Below, piece after piece: positions 50,710-59,699 of a stretch of 64,000 bases of DNA; the stretch's first letter is position 1, and every line of letters begins with the position of its first letter. Location: the NCBI GenBank assembly GCA_021201335.1, contig JAJQFD010000023.1, positions 85,100-149,099 of the forward strand, written 5' to 3'. Source of the stretch: Bacteroides sp. GTDB taxonomy: Bacteria; Bacteroidota; Bacteroidia; Bacteroidales; Bacteroidaceae. The notes under the pieces are model-generated. The model saw nothing but the letters and a program-made list of their open reading frames with translations, ran no database searches and was not told where the DNA came from. The position numbers and the translations under genes are program-made.

Positions 50710-51930
50710 ATGAAAAGAAGAGTTGTGATAACAGGAATGGGTATATATTCCTGTTTAGGAAAAAATTTAGATGAAGTAAGAGATTCTCTTTACAATGGAA
50801 AATCAGGAATTATCTTCGATTCGGCTCGTAAAGAATTAGGTTTTCGTTCAGCATTAACCGCTCAACTTGAAATACCTAACCTAAAAGGAATCCTAAGCCG
50901 GAATCAACGTGTATACCTTCCCGAACAAGGAAGTTACGCCTATGTTGCAACAGTAGAAGCATTAAGAAATGCCCAAATAGACCAGGATTACCTAGATGCA
51001 CACGAAGTGGGGATTCTCTACGGAAACGACAGCTCCGCAGAAGCTGTTATGAAGAGTGTAGATATCATGCGAAACAAAAAAGATACTACCTTAATTGGTT
51101 CCGGAGCAATTTTTCAGTCGATGAACTCAACTGTCAGTATGAACCTGGCTTGCCTGTTTAAGCTAAAAGGTATTAACATGACTGTATCCGGAGCCTGCGC
51201 CAGCGGTTCGCATGCTATCGGACTGGGCGCTTTACTTATCCAGTGGGGAATGCAGGATTGCATCGTTTGCGGAGGGGCGCAGGAAGTAAATCCTTATTCG
51301 ATCGGCAGTTTCGATGGTATCAGTGCTTTCTCAATCCGGGAAGAGGAACCGACGAAAGCATCCCGTCCTTTTGACCGAGACCGTGACGGATTGGTTCCCG
51401 GAGGTGGAGCTGCAACCGTTATTATCGAAAGTTACGAATCAGCTATTAAACGGGGAGCCCCTATTCTCGCCGAAGTATGCGGATATGGGTTTTCCTCCAA
51501 CGGAGATCATATTTCAGTGCCGAATGTGGATGGTCCGAGCCGTTCGCTCGAAATGGCCATTCGGGAGGCAGGCATGGACATTCGCAACATTGGTTATATC
51601 AATGCGCATGCAACTTCTACTCCTGTGGGAGATAAGAATGAAGCAAAAGCAATCGCCCATGTGTTTAGTGATCATAAACCGGAGGTAACTTCCACCAAAT
51701 CAATGACTGGACACGAAATGTGGATGGCAGGTGCCAGCGAAATCATTTATTCTACTCTTATGATGAAGCATGATTTTATTGCGCCCAACCTAAATTTTGA
51801 GAACCCAGACGAAGATTCAGCGAAACTAAATATCCCGGGACAACGTGTGGATAAACATTTTGATACATTCCTGTCTAATTCCTTTGGTTTTGGCGGAACA
51901 AATTCTACGCTGATCATCAAAAACCTGTAA
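50710..51930 (+). CDS. Beta-ketoacyl-ACP synthase (FabF-type)
   Basis: 406 residues, normal length for KAS II. Thiolase fold with the full catalytic triad: Cys163 in SGACASGSHA, His300 in NAHATSTP and His335 in SMTGHEMW. It starts MKRRVVITGMGIYSCLG and ends SNSFGFGGTNSTLII. It condenses acyl-ACP with malonyl-ACP. It is directly followed by a dedicated ACP, so it is likely a secondary-metabolism synthase rather than the housekeeping FabF. No partner chain-length factor lies next to it, unlike classical aryl polyene and flexirubin clusters. Confidence 0.93.
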   Translation: MKRRVVITGMGIYSCLGKNLDEVRDSLYNGKSGIIFDSARKELGFRSALTAQLEIPNLKGILSRNQRVYLPEQGSYAYVATVEALRNAQIDQDYLDAHEVGILYGNDSSAEAVMKSVDIMRNKKDTTLIGSGAIFQSMNSTVSMNLACLFKLKGINMTVSGACASGSHAIGLGALLIQWGMQDCIVCGGAQEVNPYSIGSFDGISAFSIREEEPTKASRPFDRDRDGLVPGGGAATVIIESYESAIKRGAPILAEVCGYGFSSNGDHISVPNVDGPSRSLEMAIREAGMDIRNIGYINAHATSTPVGDKNEAKAIAHVFSDHKPEVTSTKSMTGHEMWMAGASEIIYSTLMMKHDFIAPNLNFENPDEDSAKLNIPGQRVDKHFDTFLSNSFGFGGTNSTLIIKNL

Positions 51931-51964
51931 ATTATAATTTAGATCTTTTATAAATTCAAGAACA

Positions 51965-52204
51965 ATGAAGAAACAAGAATTAATTCTAAGAGTGAATGAA
52001 GTACTGGCCGAAGAGTTTGAAATTGAAGTAGAAGACATTGCTCCTGAAAGCAACATTAAAGAAACACTTGAACTCGATAGCCTGAGCCTGGTAGATATGG
52101 TAGCATTGATTGAAGGTTCCTTCGGAGTAAAAATCAAAAGTCAGGAAGTATCTACTATTCAGACATTCGACACACTGTATGATTTTATAGCCGAAAGACT
52201 GTAA
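51965..52204 (+). CDS. Acyl carrier protein
   Basis: 79 residues, acidic four-helix ACP. The phosphopantetheine serine is Ser39 in LELDSLSLVDMVAL. It carries the growing chain for the synthase upstream and the FabG downstream in the same run. Gaps are 34 bases before and 26 bases after. Confidence 0.95.
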   Translation: MKKQELILRVNEVLAEEFEIEVEDIAPESNIKETLELDSLSLVDMVALIEGSFGVKIKSQEVSTIQTFDTLYDFIAERL

Positions 52205-52230
52205 ACGTTCCTGACGTGTAAACAGAAATT

Positions 52231-54726
52231 ATGGCAAAATTGACCATTTTCATATATCGCTGGTTTAAAAGTCACAAGATCGTATTTTACGGTTTATTGT
52301 TACTCTCTACGGTATTTTTCACATTCTTCAGCACGAAGATTTATTTCGAAGAAGATATTTCGAAATTACTTCCTGCTGCAGAAGAAGGAGGCGCCGAAGA
52401 GCTGGTTTTTTCGAATCTTAAAGTAAAAGATAAAATCTTTATCCTGTTCAATACCCGATCCAGTTCCATGGAGCCGGACCAGTTAATAAATGTATGCGAT
52501 TCTTTTACGCAAACATTGCTGGAACAAGACACAGTTTATGATGCGATTCATAACATCTTGTATCGGGTAGAAGTAAGTGTACTGCAAAACGGGATTCGTT
52601 TTTTATATGAAAATGCACCTCTATTTCTGGAATCGTCGCACTATCAGCAATTGGATTCCCTGTTAACACCGGAAAAAATGAATAAACAAATGGCGGAGAA
52701 TTATTCGTTATTGCGTTCTCCTGCCGGAAGGGCTTACAGGGAAGTGATTACACACGATCCGATTGCTTTGCGTAAAATATTTCTTTCAGAGGCTGGTGGT
52801 GGCATGGGCAACGGACTGGGTGGAAATTATGCTTTTTATAATAACCACATTTTTACAGCCGATACCACTATCTGCCTTGCTTTTCTTTCGCCCAATTTTA
52901 AAGCTTTCGACTCGAAGCAAGGTATCCGGCTCTCGGATATGATAGAAAAACAGATCAAATCTTTTCAGGAACAAAATCCGGATATTGAGATTTTATATCA
53001 CGGAGCACCCGTGCAGAGTGTTTACAACTCTCGCCAAATCAAGAAAGACCTGCTAGTCACCATTTCTTTTTCGCTGGTGCTAATTTTTATTATTCTATTA
53101 TTTTGCTTTAAGAATAAATCAACGATTATCTATCTGGTGCTTCCGGTAGTGTATGGGGTTATATTTGCCTTGTCGGTTATGTATTTTATCAAAGGAAGCA
53201 TGTCATTAATGGCCATGGGTATTGGAGCAATCGTTATGGGGGTAGCATTCAGTTATTGTATGCATGTTATCACTCATTATAAGTATGTGAGTGATCCGGT
53301 AGAAGTACTGAAAGATCAGACAGTACCCGTTATATTAGGCTCACTAACTACCATAGGGGCATTTATGGGGTTGTTATTTACCCAATCGGAACTATTACAA
53401 GACTTTGGTTTATTTGCTTCACTCGGACTGGTGGGTACTACCCTGTTTTGCCTTCTTTTCCTGCCCCAGTTCTTTCGTCCGGAAAACAACCGGAGATCAG
53501 AAAAAGCTTTTACTTTCCTCGAAAAAATAAACTCTTTTCCTTTCGATAAACAGAAGTGGTTACTTGTATTTATTCTCGCAATAACTGTTATCTGTTTTAT
53601 TACTTCACGGAATGTAAAATTCGATTCAGACCTACGGAATATCGGGTATAACGATGATAGAGTTATGCGATCCCGCGAATTACTGGAATCGAAAACAAGC
53701 AATAATTTTTCGACTATTTACTTTGCTTCGATTTCGGCTGATCAGGATTCAGCACTTATTTACAACAGACAATTAAGTCAGTTGATGGACAAAGAAATTG
53801 AGTGTAAACGGATACATGGATATTCAGCCTCTGCATCTATATTCATACCCACTGCCGAACAACAGGAAAGAATTCGTCAATGGAATGAGTATTGGACGGA
53901 CGAAAAGAAGCGCTCTGTTCAGGAAATGATCATCCAGGCAGGGAACAAATATAAGTTCACAGAAAAAAACATTTACTCCTTTCTTCCGGATGCTGGAAAA
54001 AAATACCAACCCGTTTCTATCTACGAATCAGGTGTAATTCCGGAAATGATCATGGAAAATATAATTGAATATACCGACGGTCGTTACCTGGTATTTACTC
54101 CCGTACAGATGAATCGGGAACAACTGATGGAAGTAGGAAATGATGTGGTGGCCCAGAATCCGAATCTTATCGTGATCGACCCGATGTATTATATCAACGA
54201 TATGGTTAAACTGGTACATGAAGACTTCAGTACTACACTGGCTATCTCTTCCATTTTTGTACTGTTGGTATTACTGGCGTCTTACCGCAATATTCCGCTC
54301 GCACTGATCGCTTTTCTGCCCATGGGTCTCAGCTGGTATATTGTATTAGGCTGTATGGCCATTTTCGGTATGGAGTTTAACTTGATCAATATTGTAATTT
54401 CCACCTTTGTATTCGGCATTGGTGTCGACTATAGTATTTTTATCATGGATGGTCTACTGGCTCCTTACAAAGGAACCCGAAGCTCTTTGTTAGTTTATCA
54501 TAAAACAGCTATTTTCTTTTCGGCTGTTATCTTGATTATTGTGACAGCTTCTTTATTATTTGCCGTTCACCCGGCAATTGCTTCCATCGGTGTTGCAACC
54601 TTGATTGGTATGGGAGCTACTATATTAATAGCATATACCTTATTACCGTTCTTATTCTCCTTACTAGTTCGTTATCTTGAAAAACGAGGTAAAACTCTGT
54701 TTTCTTCCCGAAAGAAAAAAGCATGA
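52231..54726 (+). CDS. MMPL/RND-superfamily lipid exporter
   Basis: 831 residues. Two halves, each with one helix, a large periplasmic domain and a five-helix block: first block about 270-430 (VTISFSLVLIFIILLFC, MGIGAIVMGVAFSYCMHVIT), second about 650-815 (AISSIFVLLVLLASYRN, STFVFGIGVDYSIFIMDG). The GVDYSIF stretch is the MMPL/SSD hallmark. Exporters of this group occur in aryl polyene, flexirubin and hopanoid systems, moving lipids from the inner membrane to the periplasm with proton force. It overlaps the oxidoreductase start by 4 bases (ATGA), a sign of coupled translation. The substrate is presumably the product of this operon. Confidence 0.9.
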   Translation: MAKLTIFIYRWFKSHKIVFYGLLLLSTVFFTFFSTKIYFEEDISKLLPAAEEGGAEELVFSNLKVKDKIFILFNTRSSSMEPDQLINVCDSFTQTLLEQDTVYDAIHNILYRVEVSVLQNGIRFLYENAPLFLESSHYQQLDSLLTPEKMNKQMAENYSLLRSPAGRAYREVITHDPIALRKIFLSEAGGGMGNGLGGNYAFYNNHIFTADTTICLAFLSPNFKAFDSKQGIRLSDMIEKQIKSFQEQNPDIEILYHGAPVQSVYNSRQIKKDLLVTISFSLVLIFIILLFCFKNKSTIIYLVLPVVYGVIFALSVMYFIKGSMSLMAMGIGAIVMGVAFSYCMHVITHYKYVSDPVEVLKDQTVPVILGSLTTIGAFMGLLFTQSELLQDFGLFASLGLVGTTLFCLLFLPQFFRPENNRRSEKAFTFLEKINSFPFDKQKWLLVFILAITVICFITSRNVKFDSDLRNIGYNDDRVMRSRELLESKTSNNFSTIYFASISADQDSALIYNRQLSQLMDKEIECKRIHGYSASASIFIPTAEQQERIRQWNEYWTDEKKRSVQEMIIQAGNKYKFTEKNIYSFLPDAGKKYQPVSIYESGVIPEMIMENIIEYTDGRYLVFTPVQMNREQLMEVGNDVVAQNPNLIVIDPMYYINDMVKLVHEDFSTTLAISSIFVLLVLLASYRNIPLALIAFLPMGLSWYIVLGCMAIFGMEFNLINIVISTFVFGIGVDYSIFIMDGLLAPYKGTRSSLLVYHKTAIFFSAVILIIVTASLLFAVHPAIASIGVATLIGMGATILIAYTLLPFLFSLLVRYLEKRGKTLFSSRKKKA

Positions 54727-56195
54727 AACAGTACGATGTCATCATTATCGGCAGCGGACTGGGTGGCCTGGAATGTGGGTACATCCTATCTAAAAAAGGG
54801 TACAATGTCTGTATCCTCGAACAAAACCATCAGCTAGGAGGATGTCTGCAAACCTTTAAGCGTTCAGGAACAATTTTTGATACAGGCTTCCATTTTGTAG
54901 GTGCGCTCGATGAAGGACAATTTCTACACCACCTGTTTAACTACTTTAATTTACTTGATTTACCGTGGCATCGGTTAGACGAAGAAGCATACGCCGAAGT
55001 AGTACTTGACGGACAATCTTTCAACCTGGCATCGGGATTCGATCGTTTTTCAGAAACACTTGCTAAAGATTTTCCACATCAACGAAAACAACTCGAAACA
55101 TATACCGCTTTCCTGAGAGAAGTGGGAACCCATATCGGAAACAGTTTCAAACCAGAACAAAACACTTCTTTATTTGAACAATCTGCTTATGCTTATCTGC
55201 AACGTACAATTGATGATCCGTTATTAAGAAAAGTGCTTTCCGGCTCTTCCTTAACAATGGAACTATGTGCCGAAAAACTTCCGCTGTATGTTTTTGCACA
55301 AATCAACAGTTCTTTCATTCAAAGCGCATGGCGTTTAAAGGGTGGAGGTTCATTGATTGCTGAGAAACTTACCGAAAATATTCGTCGCATGGGTGGTACC
55401 ATCCTGACCCGTTCAAAGGTAACCCGGCTCATAGAAGAAAGCGGCAAAATAACTACCGTAGAATATAATGGGGAAGAAAGAATAACCGCTAAATATATTA
55501 TCTCCAACCTACATCCCGCAGAAACACTTACGTTGATTCCCGAAAGTAGATGCATTCGGAAAATCTACCGGAAAAGGATTTCCAACCTAAGCAATACGCA
55601 AGGCACCTTTACTACACATCTTCGCCTGAAACCGAATACTATTCATTACCTGAACAGAAATGTCTTCATTCACCAAGGAGATAGCCTCTGGGATTGCCAT
55701 TATCATCCCAAGAAAAAAATTTCATCTGCCCTCGTGAGCTTCCAAATTCCTCAGAAGGGGAAATATACACTCAATATAGATATTCTTACACCCATGCACT
55801 GGGAAGAAGTATCGAAATGGGCAGATACCACTATCGAACATCGCGGAGATGATTATAAAGAATTCAAACAACGAAAGGCGGAGGCCAGCATTGATTTCAT
55901 TTCGCAACGATTTCCCGGATTGAAAGATCAGATTGCAGGCGTATATACCAGTACTCCCCTCACTTACCGTGATTATACGGGTACCTGGAAAGGTTCTTCT
56001 TATGGTATCCAAAAAGATTATAACGATATGTTGCAAACGATCCTTGCACCGCAGATGCCTGTACCGAATTTATTATTGACCGGACAAAACCTGAACCTGC
56101 ATGGCATCCTTGGTGTTTCTATGACATCTTTCTTTACCTGTGCGAAAATCACAGGACTGGAAGAACTGGTGCAAGATTTGCATCTATTCAATTAG
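54723..56195 (+). CDS. CrtI/RetSat-type FAD-dependent oxidoreductase
   Basis: 490 residues. N-terminal Rossmann motif VIIIGSGLGGLECGYILSKK then EQNHQLGGCLQTF, and the C-terminal FAD motif NLLLTGQNLNLHGILGVSM. This layout is shared by phytoene desaturases and retinol saturases, which act on polyene or isoprenoid chains by desaturation, isomerisation or reduction. Its overlap with the exporter gene places it in the lipid operon. No phytoene synthase or other carotenoid gene is nearby, so a polyketide-like acyl or polyene chain is the more likely substrate (inference). Confidence 0.88.
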   Translation: MKQYDVIIIGSGLGGLECGYILSKKGYNVCILEQNHQLGGCLQTFKRSGTIFDTGFHFVGALDEGQFLHHLFNYFNLLDLPWHRLDEEAYAEVVLDGQSFNLASGFDRFSETLAKDFPHQRKQLETYTAFLREVGTHIGNSFKPEQNTSLFEQSAYAYLQRTIDDPLLRKVLSGSSLTMELCAEKLPLYVFAQINSSFIQSAWRLKGGGSLIAEKLTENIRRMGGTILTRSKVTRLIEESGKITTVEYNGEERITAKYIISNLHPAETLTLIPESRCIRKIYRKRISNLSNTQGTFTTHLRLKPNTIHYLNRNVFIHQGDSLWDCHYHPKKKISSALVSFQIPQKGKYTLNIDILTPMHWEEVSKWADTTIEHRGDDYKEFKQRKAEASIDFISQRFPGLKDQIAGVYTSTPLTYRDYTGTWKGSSYGIQKDYNDMLQTILAPQMPVPNLLLTGQNLNLHGILGVSMTSFFTCAKITGLEELVQDLHLFN

Positions 56196-56220
56196 TATTA
56201 ACAATTAAACCCTTGTTTGT

Positions 56221-56841
56221 ATGAAAAAGATATGTTTTCTTATTTGTTTCCTGACAGGCATTCTTTCAGTGAATGCGCAGGTAATTAGCAGTGCTGATAC
56301 TCAAACAGTGGAGAAGATTAAACAGGGAAACCTGAAATACAATACCATGACAGCTAACTTTAAACATACCCAGCACCTTTCTTTCCTGGGAGAAGATATG
56401 TTTTCTGAAGGCAAATTATATTATTCCAAACCTGAAAAACTTGCCATGCGTTATACAGATCCCGAAGGAGAAATGATGGCCATTAACGGCGACAAATTTG
56501 TCATGGTATCTATGGGAAACCGGAGAGAGATATCCGGAAAATCCAATCCGAAGATGCAGGGAATGAAAACAATCCTTTCCGCCTGTATGCAAGGAGATGT
56601 GATGCAAATGGGTGCATCTAAAATTAGCTGCAAAGAAACATCCCGGCATTATGTTGTCAATGCAACCATAGATACGGAAGCCAATAAAAGTGGCATCACC
56701 GAGGTGATATTAAACTACGATAAAAACGACTTTTCCCTGGCTATGTTGAAAACCATGGAAGAAGATGATAACTATACGATTTACGAATTAACCCAGAAGA
56801 AATTTAATCAGCCTATTGCTGAGAATCAATTTCAGAACTAA
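56221..56841 (+). CDS. LolA-like periplasmic carrier protein
   Basis: 206 residues with a cleaved signal peptide (MKKICFLICFLTGILSVNAQ). The body fits the LolA/LolB-like beta-barrel pattern: TANFKHTQHLSFLGEDMFSE, GKLYYSKPEKLAMRYTDPEG, then a C-terminal FSLAMLKTMEEDDNYTIYEL. LolA-like paralogues in aryl polyene and flexirubin clusters are thought to carry the lipid product across the periplasm rather than lipoproteins. It is 25 bases after the oxidoreductase and 13 before fabG. The housekeeping LolA is probably elsewhere. Confidence 0.82.
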   Translation: MKKICFLICFLTGILSVNAQVISSADTQTVEKIKQGNLKYNTMTANFKHTQHLSFLGEDMFSEGKLYYSKPEKLAMRYTDPEGEMMAINGDKFVMVSMGNRREISGKSNPKMQGMKTILSACMQGDVMQMGASKISCKETSRHYVVNATIDTEANKSGITEVILNYDKNDFSLAMLKTMEEDDNYTIYELTQKKFNQPIAENQFQN

Positions 56842-56854
56842 ACGAAAATTTAAT

Positions 56855-57583
56855 ATGAAGTACGCACTTGTAACGGGTGGAAGCCGGGGAATCGGTCGCG
56901 CGGTATGTTTACAACTAGCCGAAATGGGCTATCCGGTGATTATTAACTACGCATCGAATAAAGAGGCTGCCCTGGAAACCCAAAAACTGGTAGAAGACAA
57001 AGGAGTAACAGCTGAGTTATTACCTTTTGATGTTACCTCTAACGAAGAAGTTGAACAAGCACTCGACCAGTGGATGGAAAACCACCCGGATGATTATATT
57101 GCCATCTTAGTAAATAATGCCGGAATACGCCAAGATGCCATGATGGTATTTATGGAAGATTCGCAATGGAACAATGTGCTTAACACCAGTTTAAACGGCT
57201 TCTTTTACGTTACCCGCAAACTGTTGAAATATATGTTGAGCAAACGTTTCGGAAGAATCATCAATATGGTTTCCCTCTCTGGACTAAAGGGACTTCCGGG
57301 ACAAACCAACTATTCTGCCGCCAAGGCAGCTGTTATCGGTGCTACCAAAGCTCTTGCGCAAGAAGTGGGTCCGCGCAAAGTCACCGTGAATGCCGTTGCT
57401 CCCGGCTATATTGCCACAGACATGACCCAGGATCTGGATGAAGCAACCCTGAAGAAAATGATTCCGGTGGGCCGTTTCGGTACTGCGGAAGAAGTGGCTT
57501 CCTTGGTTGGCTTCTTGGCCTCAGAGCAAGCTGGTTATATCACCGGAGACGTGATTTCCATCAATGGCGGTTTGTATACCTAA
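56855..57583 (+). CDS. 3-oxoacyl-ACP reductase (FabG-type SDR)
   Basis: 242 residues from the ATG at 56855; an earlier in-frame ATG at 56816 lies inside the preceding gene and adds an unlikely tail, so 56855 is chosen. SDR motifs are complete: TGGSRGIGR cofactor loop, NNAG, and the active site Ser140, Tyr153 and Lys157 (NYSAAK). C-terminus GDVISINGGLYT as in FabG. It reduces the beta-keto group made by the synthase, with NADPH. Last gene of the seven; no dehydratase or thioesterase follows. Confidence 0.93.
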   Translation: MKYALVTGGSRGIGRAVCLQLAEMGYPVIINYASNKEAALETQKLVEDKGVTAELLPFDVTSNEEVEQALDQWMENHPDDYIAILVNNAGIRQDAMMVFMEDSQWNNVLNTSLNGFFYVTRKLLKYMLSKRFGRIINMVSLSGLKGLPGQTNYSAAKAAVIGATKALAQEVGPRKVTVNAVAPGYIATDMTQDLDEATLKKMIPVGRFGTAEEVASLVGFLASEQAGYITGDVISINGGLYT

Positions 57584-57917
57584 AAACTTTTCCGGAATAG
57601 CTATCGTAGTTGAACCCGGAACATACCAATAACACTACTACCTATTTGCATGAAACTCCTCGTTTTTAAGCGCGAGGAATTTCATGCTGACTCAACAAAT
57701 ACTTGCATCATTATCATTTTAAGTGATAACGAAGAAGTATGACTTATCATTCCTCTTTCATTAATTCGGATCTATTCTTATCTCTTTACTCAAACCTTTC
57801 TCTTAATAATTTGTGTATATGGCGGAAAATTGCGAATATTGTATAGTATAAAACCGTCCCAATATTTTCTTCGGGGGTCAATCGCATATCATATACAGTA
57901 GTCTTAAATTTAATCTG
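57584..57917. other. Intergenic region after the lipid operon
   Basis: 334 bases: a terminator-like hairpin at 57648-57687, then an AT-rich stretch leading to the LamG/Kelch gene. No -7 box fits perfectly and no gene is seen. Confidence 0.4.
57648..57687 (+). terminator. Hairpin closing the lipid operon
   Basis: GCATGAAACTCCTCG (57648-57662) pairs with CGAGGAATTTCATGC (57673-57687) with one mismatch and a 10-base loop, 65 bases after the fabG stop. The downstream T-tract is weak. Confidence 0.6.
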
Positions 57918-59699
57918 ATGAAACAATATTCCTTTGTGCCGCCAAAAAACAATATCATAATCCTTGTTTTATTGTTTTTTCTTTCCGCTTTCACTCTTTC
58001 TATCCATGCGAAAAAAGGGATAAGTTATAACTCCGGCCTTTCTTTTTCTTCTTATGAAACGGAAAAGGAAAACAGAACGTCACTTTACATCCCTGTTTCG
58101 CAGATAAAAGGCATTGCAAATGAATTTTCAATAAGTTTTAAGTTTAAATTCACAGAAGGTAAACATAACTTTGGGTACATATTTAGATTACTTGGCGAAA
58201 AAGACACAAATCTGGATTTGGTTGTTTCCGAATTAAAAACCCACAAAAAACTTTCGCTGATTTACACCAATAAATCTGTTCTGCAAAGCGATAATATTCC
58301 AGATTTCGGTTTTGATTCATGGAACGAGATTGTGTTATCTTTCTCTTCTCAAAACATCACCTTAACGGTCAACGGGCTTACCCGTACTACTGAAATCCCA
58401 TACGAAAAGTTTTCTCCCCAGAATCTTTATTTCGGTGGCAACCAAGACAGTAATTATTTCACAACGGAAGTTCCCCCCATGACCATAAAGGATATTCATT
58501 TTTATAATAAAGCCCAAAAGGAAATTGCATACTGGCCTTTGGATAAACATGCCGAAAATATTGCCTACGATGTTCGACAAGGAATAAAAGCAACTGCACT
58601 TAATCCTAAATGGGAAATAGACAGTCATTATTGCTGGGAAATGAAGGAATCATTTGCTTTCGACATTTTCCCACAAATTGCGTTTGATAGTATCTCGGAA
58701 AAGCTCTATATAGCCCAATCCCATAAGATCGCCATTTACGATGTTCGGAAGGAAAAATTGGAATACCTGGATAATATGGAAGCTGAAAGACCTTTTGAAC
58801 TGGCAGATCAACTGATATATGATCCGAATCATCATCAACTCTTATCTTATGTAGTAGGTTATGATGATTTCTTTTCATTCGACCTTGCAGAAAAGAAATG
58901 GAAGGATATAACAAACGAAGACAAAAGACTACAATTCCTGCATCACAGCAGGATATATCTTCCACAAGATTCCCTTCTGATAGCCATAGGTGGATATGGA
59001 TACCACCAATACAAAGGAATGATGATGAAATATCCGTTTGCCACAGGAAAATGGGAAGGAGTAGATATCTCTTCATCATTTTTTCCACGTTACCTGGGCA
59101 GTATGGGTTACCTGGGCAATGGGAAGCTCCTATATTTCGGAGGATACGGAAGTGAATCGGGTAAACAAGAAGAGTCTCCCCACAATTATTACGACCTGTA
59201 CGAAATCAATATCAACGATAATAGTGTGAAAAAACTCTGGGAGAAAAAAATGGATGAAGGAGAGGAACATTATACCAACTCCAATTCGATGGTGATTGAT
59301 AAAGAGCAGGGCGTATTCTATACCCTGACGTATATTAATAAACTATACAATACACAATTGCAAATCCGGGAGTTCTCTATTCATTCACCCGAATCCAGAC
59401 TGGTAGGTAATACCATTCCCTATATTTTCAACGATGTCCGTTCCTATTGTGATCTCTTTCTTTGTCCTAAATCCGGGAAATTACTGGCCGTTACCACCCA
59501 CACCAAAGAATCAGAAGGAATTAGTAATATTGAGATTTATACCATTGCTTATCGTCCTTTTGCCGAGGAGGATATCATTGCATCCTCGGAAATACCCTCG
59601 GGTAAAGGAATTATATTCACCGGAATTATACTCCTACTCTTCGTTGCATGTGTAATAATTTACATGGTACAAAAAAAAAGAAAAGAAAATCCGATCTAA
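57918..59699 (+). CDS. LamG/Kelch sensor part of a membrane regulator
   Basis: 593 residues. Signal peptide or first membrane helix (about 12-30), a LamG/concanavalin-like beta-sandwich (about 40-220, with FSISFKFKFTEGKHNFGYIF and IYFGG-type strands), a Kelch-like propeller (about 230-540, repeated GGYGYHQYKG and LYFGGYGSESG motifs) and one membrane helix near the end (about 563-585, IIFTGIILLLFVACVIIYMV), then QKKRKENPI. The frame ends where a run of nine A (59671-59679) is read. With ten A, or a -1 slip, the chain continues into the downstream DNA-binding frame, giving one protein of about 870 residues: periplasmic sensor, one helix, cytoplasmic SARP-like domain. Ligand unknown; concanavalin and Kelch parts suggest a glycan. 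Confidence 0.75.
   Translation: MKQYSFVPPKNNIIILVLLFFLSAFTLSIHAKKGISYNSGLSFSSYETEKENRTSLYIPVSQIKGIANEFSISFKFKFTEGKHNFGYIFRLLGEKDTNLDLVVSELKTHKKLSLIYTNKSVLQSDNIPDFGFDSWNEIVLSFSSQNITLTVNGLTRTTEIPYEKFSPQNLYFGGNQDSNYFTTEVPPMTIKDIHFYNKAQKEIAYWPLDKHAENIAYDVRQGIKATALNPKWEIDSHYCWEMKESFAFDIFPQIAFDSISEKLYIAQSHKIAIYDVRKEKLEYLDNMEAERPFELADQLIYDPNHHQLLSYVVGYDDFFSFDLAEKKWKDITNEDKRLQFLHHSRIYLPQDSLLIAIGGYGYHQYKGMMMKYPFATGKWEGVDISSSFFPRYLGSMGYLGNGKLLYFGGYGSESGKQEESPHNYYDLYEININDNSVKKLWEKKMDEGEEHYTNSNSMVIDKEQGVFYTLTYINKLYNTQLQIREFSIHSPESRLVGNTIPYIFNDVRSYCDLFLCPKSGKLLAVTTHTKESEGISNIEIYTIAYRPFAEEDIIASSEIPSGKGIIFTGIILLLFVACVIIYMVQKKRKENPI

Noticed and set aside
49313..57583. Classical aryl polyene or flexirubin cluster
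   Set aside because: Key partners (chain-length factor, dehydratase, thioesterase, aromatic starter enzyme, methyltransferase) are absent, so only a related lipid pathway is claimed.
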